A DNA stretch of 64,000 nucleotides from Candidatus Poribacteria bacterium. Its GTDB lineage: Bacteria; Poribacteria; WGA-4E; JAJDTR01. Position 1 is the stretch's first letter. Every line of letters begins with the position of its first letter. A program made the position numbers and the translations under genes. The stretch covers positions 46,841-110,840 of the forward strand of contig JAPPIK010000006.1 in NCBI GenBank assembly GCA_028820655.1. The letters are read 5' to 3'. Positions 56,554 to 64,000 of the stretch are shown here, one piece after another. The notes under the pieces were generated by a model that saw nothing but the letters and a program-made list of their open reading frames with translations, was not told the origin of the DNA and did not search any database.

Positions 56554-56985
56554 TTAACTGTTCTCCTCTTGATGCGGGCGCAACTTCTCGTCAAGGCTGA
56601 ACCTTCCCGCGCCAATCAAGATTAAACTCAAGAAAACGATTCCGAGTTCAATGGCATGAGAGGCGCCGCCCAAACCGTCGCCGCGGCTCAGATGGCTGAT
56701 CGCGGCAACCAGCATGGTGATTGTCAAAAGGATACAAGCCGGTCGAAAAACGACGCCGAGGATGAGACAGATGCCGCCGAAGAACTCCGAAACCGCCGCC
56801 ATGAATCCCCAGAACGCAGGCGCGAACCCGATGCCCAGACTTGCCATCGCGCCGCCGATCTTCTCCCATTTCTCCGGACCGTCAAACAGTTTCGGCGCTC
56901 CGTGAAGGATGAACATCAACCCGATCCCGATGCGCAGCACCAAGAGACCAATGTGCCTATGCTTATTCAAAAATGTCAACACCAT
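56554..56985 (-). CDS. DoxX-family membrane protein
   Basis: 143 aa with four hydrophobic helices (GLLVLRIGIGLMFILHGAPKLF, WGFMAAVSEFFGGICLILG, PACILLTITMLVAAI, AIELGIVFLSLILIGAG). The first and second helices carry the DoxX pattern of R-x-G-x3-hydrophobic-HGxxKL and the GFAP...AVxEFxGG stretch. Some members form part of a thiosulfate:quinone oxidoreductase; many are unassigned. GGAGGA precedes the ATG. Confidence 0.9.
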   Translation of the reverse strand: MVLTFLNKHRHIGLLVLRIGIGLMFILHGAPKLFDGPEKWEKIGGAMASLGIGFAPAFWGFMAAVSEFFGGICLILGVVFRPACILLTITMLVAAISHLSRGDGLGGASHAIELGIVFLSLILIGAGRFSLDEKLRPHQEENS

Positions 56986-57045
56986 GTCACATTATCCTCC
57001 ATGTTTTGAATTAGTGATATCGAATCTCATCATAACTGCACACAC

Positions 57046-58209
57046 CTACTCTAACACCTCAAACTCCTCATTCCGCACAATCAACATGACGGGATTGTAC
57101 ACGGCATCCCCCGCGTCGTCAAATGAAAACCTGCCGAGCACCGCGTCAAAATCCTTTGTACCCGCCAGTGTGTTCCGAATCGCGTGCGAATCCGTTGACT
57201 TCGCACGCAAAATCGCATTCATCAGAATGTGCACCGACGTGTAAGCCAAAGCGCTGAAAACATTCGGCTCTCCGTTGTACTTCTTTCGATAATCGCGAAC
57301 GAACTCCCGATTTCCCGTAGTGTTCGCCGTGCTTGTCCAAGCCGTGAACGTAATCGCTCCCTCCGCCGCCGCGCCCGCCGCTTGCACCTCGGTTAGGGTC
57401 AGCAGCGGCGCAATAAACGGCACCTCATTCGGAATCCCGACTTCACGCCCCTGAACCAACACCCTCGGCAAATTCAGCGGATGCGCCGAGACGATGACGC
57501 CATCCGGATTCAAATCCTTGGTTCGAGTCAACTGTTCGGTGTAGTCCGTATCGGCGAGCTTGACCGTTTCCGTCGCCAAAACCTGAATACCCCTCGCAGC
57601 TAGTGCCTCCGAAAAGATAGCATCCGCGCTCCGGCAATAAGCGTCATCGCTGGTGGCTAACTTTACCACTCGCTGGTAACCCAACTTCTCATGCGTCAGC
57701 CTGACGCCCTCGGGAATGAGCTTGTCCACAGCCAGGTTAACGCGAAAAGCAAAATTTCCGATCGCGCCGAGTCCCTGCGCCGCCGCCGAGGGGCTAATCG
57801 CCACAATCTCGTTTTCCTGCGCGACGGGAAGCGCGGTCGGCGCCTGAACCGAACCCAAGGGACCGAGGATAGCAATCACCCTATCCTCATGAATCAACTT
57901 ATCGAAAGCTTCAGCCGATCCCTCTCCCGTCCCTCCATCGTCCTCCACGATGAATCGAATTTGCGCCCCTCCGCGCCGCGCGCTGTTAATCTCATCCCGC
58001 GCCAAATTGAACCCGTTGAGAAACCTCACCAAATTCGGATCATCAGGTCCTTGAGAATACTTGCCCGAAAGCGGCATAACCACGCCGATGAGAAACTCGT
58101 CCGGGAGTTGCGCCGGTGCTTGTCCGCTAGAAGTATTCGAAGATAATTTAGCGCAGCCGCAAAACCCCGCCGTCAGAACAGCTATGCCAAGCGATAACGC
58201 GATTTTCAT
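57046..58209 (-). CDS. ABC transporter substrate-binding lipoprotein (Leu/Ile/Val-type)
   Basis: 387 aa from the ATG at 58209. The signal ends in an imperfect lipobox (AVLTAGFCGCAKLSS). The body is a periplasmic binding protein of class I: IGVVMPLSGKYSQG, FNLARDEINSARRGGAQIRFIVEDDGGTG, DRVIAILGPLGSVQAPTALPVAQENEIVAISPSAAA, DGVIVSAHPLNLPRVLVQG, YTSVHILMNAILRA. No permease or ATPase genes are adjacent, so it is either an orphan binding protein or a receptor-like one. Ligand unknown. Confidence 0.93.
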   Translation of the reverse strand: MKIALSLGIAVLTAGFCGCAKLSSNTSSGQAPAQLPDEFLIGVVMPLSGKYSQGPDDPNLVRFLNGFNLARDEINSARRGGAQIRFIVEDDGGTGEGSAEAFDKLIHEDRVIAILGPLGSVQAPTALPVAQENEIVAISPSAAAQGLGAIGNFAFRVNLAVDKLIPEGVRLTHEKLGYQRVVKLATSDDAYCRSADAIFSEALAARGIQVLATETVKLADTDYTEQLTRTKDLNPDGVIVSAHPLNLPRVLVQGREVGIPNEVPFIAPLLTLTEVQAAGAAAEGAITFTAWTSTANTTGNREFVRDYRKKYNGEPNVFSALAYTSVHILMNAILRAKSTDSHAIRNTLAGTKDFDAVLGRFSFDDAGDAVYNPVMLIVRNEEFEVLE

Positions 58210-58508
58210 GACCTGACGCACAGCGCCCTTCAGTCTTCTTGATGTTTAGAATCTTCTTCTAACATACGCTCAAGTTTGGTGCAATTATACCATACTATGT
58301 GATTGGTGTTTGTCGCGATTTTCTCGCATAAAATCCAGCAAACGAATGGATCAAGCAAGCGGCTAGCCTGTCTTGCTGACAAATTAATGCAATCTCACGA
58401 ATATCCACTTAGCCGACCCAACTCTATTTCTCACTACCATATCTTCCGTCCGTGTGCAATAATATTCATCGGCAATGCCCCAAAAAAAATTGAGGATGCG
58501 AGAACCAA
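58210..58508. other. Intergenic region before the fused FRG-TPR gene
   Basis: AT-rich. A weak fragment resembling the dispersed repeat (GAATGGATCAAGCAAGCGGCTAG) occurs near 58345. No clear promoter. Confidence 0.4.
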
Positions 58509-60746
58509 ATGGACAACAATACAGATGAGACGAAAAAACGCCAAGAAGACCTGGAAGCTGCCCAAAGGTGGCTCGGCGATGCCCGCGAATGGATCAAATT
58601 GGCGGAACAGTTTAATAGCGAACGTGCAGAACGCCAGAATAGCAACTCCGTCGACGACCACAAGTTAAACGTCGCATATGCGTGCGTAGGAATGGCATTT
58701 CAGTTGGCGTACAATTCGCTGCTAGTTGCACTAGCGAAATGGCCGAGGGAAAAGGATGGGGCAGAAAAATCACATCGGAGGCTACCAAAAGAGACCCAAA
58801 TAAAAATAGAGAGGTGGATTGGGAAGGCAGGAACCGACAGCAGTAAACTACTGAAAAATCTCGACAACTACAAGAAAAAATACGAGACGAAAAGTGCGAC
58901 AGAGAACGAGAACCACAAGTTTAACATTTCAGCGTTGGCAGGAGTATTCGGTAAATTGATGAAGTTAGCCGAAAAAAATGTCATTGAGGCTAAAAACGCC
59001 ATCCATCAGAATCAACCCACTCCCAATCTTGATACCGTCCTTGAGAAAATTGGCGAGATAGTAAGAGCCTCTGAAGGTAACGACTATATCTATCGCGGTG
59101 AACCTGAATGCTTTGACAAAGTATCATCAAACCTATACCGACACTATGAAGGTGATATTGAGGCAGAACATTTTCGGATAGAAATTGCCCAAGATAACAT
59201 GCTGGAAGATGCCAAACGCTATGCCGATGAAGGGACTAACTTCGAAATCCTAACCCAACTGCAGCACTTCGGCGGAAAAACCAATCTCATAGATTTTTCT
59301 ACAGATTACCTAGTTGCCCTCTTTTTTGCTTGCGATGGGACTCATGACGAAGACGGTAGGATTCTCCTTTTGAAGGAAACTGAAGAGCTCAGAAAAAAAT
59401 ACTGCGTCACGCCACCACGGATTCCACAAAACCGTGTCATAGCTCAGAAAAGTAAGTTTGTTCAACCCCCTGAGGGCTTCATTCATCCAAGCAATGAAAT
59501 TGATGTTCCCAAGGGCCTCAAAAAGCCGATATTAGACTACCTGAGAAAGCACCATGGCATTTCCACTGAAACCATCTATAACGATCTTCATGGATTCATT
59601 TTAAATCAGAATCGTCATCAAAGCGCCTACACGGAGTTCTTCAAAGGTTTTACATGCCACGATCAAAAACAATATGACAAAGCTATTGAACATTATACTG
59701 AGGCATTACGGCGGAACCCTCAATTGTCAGAAGTTTATAACAATCGCGGAAACATCCACAAAATCATGAATAGGCATGACCGAGCCATCAACGACTATGA
59801 CAAAGCAATAGAATTGAATCCGGTTGATGCTCAGGCGCATTACAATCGCGGGTTGGCATACTACGAGAAAGGCGAATATGGTCGTGCTATTCAGGATTAT
59901 ACCAAATCAATAGAACTGAATCCACAATATGCCGCCGCCTATAACAATCGCGGGAAGGCTTATAGCCAAAAAGACGACCATGACCATGCCTTAAGAGACT
60001 TTGGCGCCGCAATAAGCATCAACCCAAAAATTCCCGAGCCCTATTTCAATCGCGGGTTGGCGCTTTACGCCAAAGGCGAATATGGTCGTGCTATTCAAGA
60101 TTATACCATTGCGATAGAGTTGAAACCCAACTGGGCAGAGCCATATTACGACCGGGGATTGGCGTACCAGGTCGTAGGTGAGGTCAATCGTGCCATTGAA
60201 GACTCTACCAAAGCGATAGAACTTAAATCTGAGTATGCTGAAGCCTATAACAATCGCGGTTTAGCACACTACCGTAAGTGCGACTATGACTTTGCGATCA
60301 GAGACTACGAAACGGCAATTAGTATCAACCCTAGCGATGCCGTAACCCATAACAATCGTGGAGTCGTTTATAATGAGGTAGGCGCGTATGACTGCGCCGT
60401 CATTGACTTTGACAGAGCAATAGAACTAAAATCAGATTATGCCGAAGCTCACAACAATCGCGGAATCTCCTACAATAAACTCGGCAAGCATGACTGCGCT
60501 ATCAAGGACTTTGACAGAGCAATTGAACTCAAGTCTGATTATGCCAACGCTCATTTCAATCGCGGATTGGAGTTTCTACACACGCAAAACTGGGAGAAAG
60601 CCGAATCTGACTTGGCGGTAGCCAAGAATAAGGGCATGGATGTCGTCGCAGTATTTCATCGACGCTATGTAAATATCGCTGACTTCGAACAAAAAAGCGG
60701 CGTGAAGTTACCGGAGGACATCGTCACGCTACTGCAACCAACCTGA
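58509..60746 (+). CDS. FRG-TPR fusion protein with helical N-terminal domain
   Basis: 745 aa. Residues 1-150 are helical (WLGDAREWIKLAEQF, GMAFQLAYNSLLVALAKWP, LPKETQIKIERWI) and loosely resemble HEPN-type bundles; I see no certain catalytic RxxxxH motif. The FRG domain follows (YIYRGEPE with the FRG core Y195-R196-G197, LTQLQHFGGKTNLIDFSTDYLVALFFACDG, IPQNRVIAQKSKFV) and ends in HHGISTETIYNDLHGFI. Ten TPRs occupy about 375-710, and the last 35 residues match the end of the TPR protein at 54969. This is the fused version of that two-gene locus. Function unknown. Confidence 0.85.
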   Translation: MDNNTDETKKRQEDLEAAQRWLGDAREWIKLAEQFNSERAERQNSNSVDDHKLNVAYACVGMAFQLAYNSLLVALAKWPREKDGAEKSHRRLPKETQIKIERWIGKAGTDSSKLLKNLDNYKKKYETKSATENENHKFNISALAGVFGKLMKLAEKNVIEAKNAIHQNQPTPNLDTVLEKIGEIVRASEGNDYIYRGEPECFDKVSSNLYRHYEGDIEAEHFRIEIAQDNMLEDAKRYADEGTNFEILTQLQHFGGKTNLIDFSTDYLVALFFACDGTHDEDGRILLLKETEELRKKYCVTPPRIPQNRVIAQKSKFVQPPEGFIHPSNEIDVPKGLKKPILDYLRKHHGISTETIYNDLHGFILNQNRHQSAYTEFFKGFTCHDQKQYDKAIEHYTEALRRNPQLSEVYNNRGNIHKIMNRHDRAINDYDKAIELNPVDAQAHYNRGLAYYEKGEYGRAIQDYTKSIELNPQYAAAYNNRGKAYSQKDDHDHALRDFGAAISINPKIPEPYFNRGLALYAKGEYGRAIQDYTIAIELKPNWAEPYYDRGLAYQVVGEVNRAIEDSTKAIELKSEYAEAYNNRGLAHYRKCDYDFAIRDYETAISINPSDAVTHNNRGVVYNEVGAYDCAVIDFDRAIELKSDYAEAHNNRGISYNKLGKHDCAIKDFDRAIELKSDYANAHFNRGLEFLHTQNWEKAESDLAVAKNKGMDVVAVFHRRYVNIADFEQKSGVKLPEDIVTLLQPT

Positions 60747-61774
60747 TTGTCATACGAAAAACGCCGTTAAAACAGTGTGATGTGACGCGATAACTTTAAG
60801 AACGAGACAAAAGATAAGGACTCCTTAACCATCAAACTCCACCACAAAATCTTCCACGGAACCAATGGCGGGATATTCGCGATCGCGAGAAACCTTATAC
60901 CCCCCGGATTAGACGAGCATATCCGCGAAAAGACAGCGGAATGCAGAACACGCATCTGCGTGATCCCCAATTACGGACGCCACCCGTTTACGCATGATCG
61001 CGCTTCCAAGTATCGTGCGCATCTTTTACGCGCAAGGGCTTATGGGCCACTATCTTACGGGAATCCAAGACACGGGCGAACATAGGTTAAGACACTCCTT
61101 TGCATACAACGTGGCTCCCACCCTGTCAAGATGGATCGACAAGTTAGATAGAGATAAGCTTTCTGTGCTACCGCTTTATTTGTGGAATGATGGCGGGCGT
61201 AGGCTTGAAGCCAATTACATTCCGCCCCCGTGAATCGGTTGGAACTTGCCAAGCAAAAACTTCTCGCTGCATAAAAAGCCAAAATCTTCCATGCAAGTTC
61301 CGCGCAATCTGCGTGGCAAGGAAAACTGAAATCCCATAGGACTACTGAAGCACTAAAGTGGTCGAAGCATTATGGCACAATGGCGAATGCCTTACAAAAC
61401 GCGCCTGAACCTAAAATCTGGAACCCCGCTCCCCATTAGATTGTAAAACCGCACACCGAATGGGACCGTGCTTCCAACGTTCCACATTCAATGTGTGGTC
61501 GTAGGCTGCGTTTGGCGATAAGGTGACCGTAGAGGGGTCGGGATTGAGCCCCGCTTGCCGCCACCTCCACGAGGAAATGACGTGTGCGATTGAAAATCAT
61601 TAATCCTAGGATTATCCATCATGCCACCCACCCCAATTTTGACTTAAAAGTACCCCTTCTATAGGTTATAATTGCGCATCGCAAGCCGTCTCCACCTAAC
61701 CCATTCGTCAAGCCACTCGATTTCGATCAAGGTACTTATTACCCACCGCGCGACAAATTCCCAGGAAATCTGAT
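60747..61774. other. Long intergenic stretch with possible degraded coding sequence
   Basis: The plus strand holds an open frame without a start codon at 60786-61085 (KLHHKIFHGTNGGIFAIARN...) and a 79-codon frame at 60994-61233 (YAQGLMGHYLTGIQDTGEH) in another register; they may be a frameshifted relic. A distant inverted repeat, GGAACTTGC/GCAAGTTCC, is at 61241 and 61293, and a small hairpin, CCACA/TGTGG, is near 61482. No known RNA is recognised. Confidence 0.35.
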
Positions 61775-62428
61775 ATGCCTACAGATAGACAACTCGAAGT
61801 TTACAGACAGTTAAGTGAGTCATTCCGCTTTCAATACAGACAAGAATGGCAACTGCTACAAGTTGGCACCGTCACAGGATTAGTGATACTCGGCGTTGCA
61901 GAAAAAGACCCAGAGCCCGTTTGGTGGCGATTCCTCATTAGTGGTGCGGTGTTTCTCGGTTTTTCCTACGCCATGTACCGCATGTCAAAAGGAAACAAGG
62001 AAAATCGTCCTATTTGGATGAGTTACGCTCGTGTCATTGGAGACCCAACAGTTAATGAGTTAGGTAATTGGTGGACGAGCGCCGCTGTTTGGGGGCGAGT
62101 GATTCTGTTTTCTGCTGGCGTTGCGTCACTTCTTTACGGTGCTTGGAAAGACTCTTCGATGCCTTATTGGTCTCAATGTACCATAACTGGTATCGTAGCA
62201 TTCGTGTTCTGTTACGCCTTTGCCCCATCGGGAGCTGCACCCAAAGGCACCAACCTAACATTTACATATTGGGCAAGTCGGGTGTGGGAGTATATTGTTC
62301 GTAAGATTGGACGTCCGTGGAAGAGGTTTTCTGTTTGGACGCCATGGCTTGTGTTTATTTTCAGAGTAATACTTTTCTTGGCTGGAATTTCCTTCATAAT
62401 AGTCGCACTTCGTGACTGCTGGCTGTAG
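61775..62428 (+). CDS. Multi-pass membrane protein of unknown function
   Basis: 217 aa. The N-terminus is soluble and amphipathic (MPTDRQLEVYRQLSESFRFQYRQEW) and is followed by about six hydrophobic segments (LLQVGTVTGLVILGVA, FLISGAVFLGFSYAMY, VILFSAGVASLLYGAW, CTITGIVAFVFCYAFA, WLVFIFRVILFLAGISFIIVAL). AGGAAA lies before the ATG. The soluble-helix-plus-TM layout is seen in small effector-like proteins in accessory islands, but no family is identified. Confidence 0.7.
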   Translation: MPTDRQLEVYRQLSESFRFQYRQEWQLLQVGTVTGLVILGVAEKDPEPVWWRFLISGAVFLGFSYAMYRMSKGNKENRPIWMSYARVIGDPTVNELGNWWTSAAVWGRVILFSAGVASLLYGAWKDSSMPYWSQCTITGIVAFVFCYAFAPSGAAPKGTNLTFTYWASRVWEYIVRKIGRPWKRFSVWTPWLVFIFRVILFLAGISFIIVALRDCWL

Positions 62429-62464
62429 TGTGTGATCGCAAATCGTCTTATTCCCGATTTCGTC

Positions 62465-63373
62465 TCATTCTCCCTTATACCTCTTTACCGGACTCCCCTC
62501 CTCAGGCGCCTCCCTCACATACCGCGCAGGCATCGCAGGATCCCGCCACCGCCCCGCCCGTTGCACCTCCCGCACCGATGCCCCCGCCTCCGCAAGCGAC
62601 AACGCGGACCCGGCACGCAGCGAATGTCCGCTGATAGAGCCTTCCACTCCCGCTTCTGCCGCCCGCCGGCGTATCGCTTCACGTGCCCCCTTAACACCCA
62701 GCCGGTCCTCGCTCACATGATTCTGAAAACGAATCCGCCGGAACAGAGCGCCCGAATCAACCCCCGTTCGCCTTCGATAGCGTTTGATTAACCGCCGAGT
62801 CGAGTCGCAAATATACAGAGCGGCGCCCCGTTCCTCCTGCTCGCTCTCCCCACTGGTCATTCGAAGCCCCTCCTCTCCGACATCCTCCACATCCACGGCA
62901 ACCACCTCCGAGATGCGCAACAGGCAATCGCTCATTAGGCTAATCATGGCGGCATCGCGCAAACCCGCCGCCGTGTCAGCCGATTCCGCTACGGCGCAAA
63001 CTCGCTCCACATCGTCCCATGTCAGTCCATCCACCCGACGGCGTTCTCGCCGCTTTCCCGCCTGACGAACATCGGACAACGCGCCCTCGGTCGATGCGCC
63101 AGCCACAGAATCAATCCCACGGTGCTCCGCCATCCACTTCACCGCAGACAGCGCCAGATTAATCGTCGCCGGCGATTTTCCCTGTTCATGCAGAAAACGA
63201 ACGTATTCCGCCAGCACCGCATCGGACAGCGCCCGCCCCTCAAGCCACGATTCCAGCTTGCGGGTCGCGTGCTCATACGCCTTCAGCGTGTTGTCGGATA
63301 CATCTGCGCGAATCTCCTCGCCCGTGCCCGATGCAATACGTAGACCTGTTTCCGACTCCTTTCCCTGTTTCAT
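62465..63373 (-). CDS. Tyrosine recombinase (site-specific integrase)
   Basis: 302 aa. An N-terminal SAM-like DNA-binding domain (SDNTLKAYEHATRKLESWL, SPATINLALSAVKWM) precedes the catalytic domain. The catalytic residues are all visible: Arg153 (LLRISEVVAV), His250 and Arg253 (GHSLRAG), Trp276 (GRWRDPAMPARY) and the nucleophile Tyr285. This fits the phage-integrase/XerD superfamily. It may belong to an integrating element with an end beyond the window. No att-like direct repeats were found. Confidence 0.93.
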   Translation of the reverse strand: MKQGKESETGLRIASGTGEEIRADVSDNTLKAYEHATRKLESWLEGRALSDAVLAEYVRFLHEQGKSPATINLALSAVKWMAEHRGIDSVAGASTEGALSDVRQAGKRRERRRVDGLTWDDVERVCAVAESADTAAGLRDAAMISLMSDCLLRISEVVAVDVEDVGEEGLRMTSGESEQEERGAALYICDSTRRLIKRYRRRTGVDSGALFRRIRFQNHVSEDRLGVKGAREAIRRRAAEAGVEGSISGHSLRAGSALSLAEAGASVREVQRAGRWRDPAMPARYVREAPEEGSPVKRYKGE

Positions 63374-63417
63374 GACGAGCCCTGCATTCGCGGCGGCATC
63401 CCGCCGCTTTTAATCGG

Positions 63418-64000
63418 CTAGAAAACACCCTCCCGCACCATCGACCGGTTCAATTTCTTAACGACCGCCGGCGTCACCGGATCGTTGTCCGGGAGGAAAC
63501 CCTCCCCTTTTTTCAACTTGACCGCAGCAACGCTGTCCAACCCAGCCAACTTTTTTGTGCCTTTTAAAGCCTTCAAATCACCCCCGTAGTAATTAAACCA
63601 AGGGAGACCGGCGGCGGTGTAATCTTGCGCGGTCTGAGGTTTCCCCGGTGGCTGGCATCCCGTCAAATGAAAAAGCTGAACGCTATTGACGATATGAACG
63701 AAGCAGCGCGAGACGGATGACGTGTCCCACGCATCAATGCCGTGTTCGTCCTCGTATATCTGCTGGCGCATGAGTCCACCCGGTGCCAGGCCCATCTCCA
63801 CAGGTGCCGGGGCGCGCATGGCAGGTATATCTCGTAGTATCCCCTCAGAGATTCGATGCATTTCTTCGTATTTCGATCGCTTCATGGGGTAGACAGCAAT
63901 CTGCAGCCCGCCGTGCTCCGCCTCTCCGGTCAACTGTTCCTCCGGCGTGTATCCCTCGCCCAACGGCATCGCCACAAACTGCCGTATCAACCCCTTCTCC
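63418..64000 (-). CDS. Partial CDS, unknown (runs past the window end)
   Basis: Only the 3' 190 or so codons are visible; the frame stays open at base 64000. The visible part (LIRQFVAMPLGEGYTPEEQLTGEAEHGGLQIAVYPM, then LFHLTGCQPPGKPQTAQDYTAAGLPWFNYYGGDLKAL) looks like a soluble protein with no motif I recognise. It lies behind the integrase on the same strand and may be cargo or the neighbouring core gene. Confidence 0.6.
   Translation of the reverse strand, partial: EKGLIRQFVAMPLGEGYTPEEQLTGEAEHGGLQIAVYPMKRSKYEEMHRISEGILRDIPAMRAPAPVEMGLAPGGLMRQQIYEDEHGIDAWDTSSVSRCFVHIVNSVQLFHLTGCQPPGKPQTAQDYTAAGLPWFNYYGGDLKALKGTKKLAGLDSVAAVKLKKGEGFLPDNDPVTPAVVKKLNRSMVREGVF

Noticed and set aside
61440-61620. 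Possible tmRNA or other structured RNA (GGGGTCGGGATTGAGCCCC hairpin)
   Set aside because: Neither the tmRNA tag region nor its 3' TTCGAAT-CCA end is present; no match to RNase P, SRP or 6S RNA signatures.

Overview
The window is bacterial chromosomal DNA from a Gram-negative (diderm) organism. It encodes a TonB-dependent receptor ending in Phe, several lipoproteins, PBP1C and MurB, and an outer-membrane-barrel-like protein fused to a lytic transglycosylase. The gene mix (UPF0261/Tm-1-like protein, Gfo/Idh/MocA oxidoreductase, NIPSNAP protein, PQQ-like beta-propeller, cupin, large von Willebrand A proteins, many short hairpin repeats between mostly single genes) resembles uncultured Candidatus Poribacteria or a related lineage. 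That assignment is an inference from gene content; no rRNA gene is present to confirm it.

Layout. 1-1000: a 123-bp tandem repeat with a hairpin, then a gene-poor stretch with a consensus leftward promoter. 1003-24835: mostly housekeeping and envelope genes: TonB receptor, MoxR ATPase, cupin protein, sulfite-oxidase-like molybdoenzyme, recG, NIPSNAP, CCA/poly(A)-type nucleotidyltransferase, Gfo/Idh dehydrogenase, beta-propeller protein, lipoprotein, purE, pbpC-murB. 24836-25631: tandem hairpin repeats with a second repeat family inserted. 25632-30773: an MFS gene plus the shrunken remnant of an SdiA-regulated-type gene, then an SDR, then a second MFS gene plus the intact SdiA-regulated-type gene; this is a segmental duplication. 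30760-45304: bioB, pyrK, two von Willebrand/BatA-like proteins, the barrel-transglycosylase fusion, a frameshifted PAP2-like gene, a UPF0261 protein and small lipoproteins.

45305-64000 is more accessory in character. It has a short dispersed repeat, a tRNA-Ala, and an AT-rich two-gene unit (ParB-like nuclease-fold protein plus DNA adenine methyltransferase) next to a tRNA-Ser. A cluster tRNA-Ser(CGA), tadA, tRNA-Arg(ACG), tRNA-Ser(GCT), tRNA-Ser(TGA) follows, then a PP2C phosphatase, thiI, and two related FRG/TPR loci, one split into two translationally coupled genes and one fused. DoxX and an ABC substrate-binding lipoprotein lie between those loci. The window closes with a multi-TM protein of unknown role, a tyrosine recombinase and a partial gene.

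Functional links: TadA modifies the A34 of tRNA-Arg(ACG) encoded beside it. The Ala and Arg tRNAs lack an encoded CCA and would need the nucleotidyltransferase at 12155. ThiI adds a further tRNA-modification enzyme. The most interesting uncharacterised content is the pair of FRG-TPR loci and the ParB-like/methyltransferase pair. Two genes (FRG at 54116, PAP2-like at 38283) carry a single frameshift that may be real or an assembly error.
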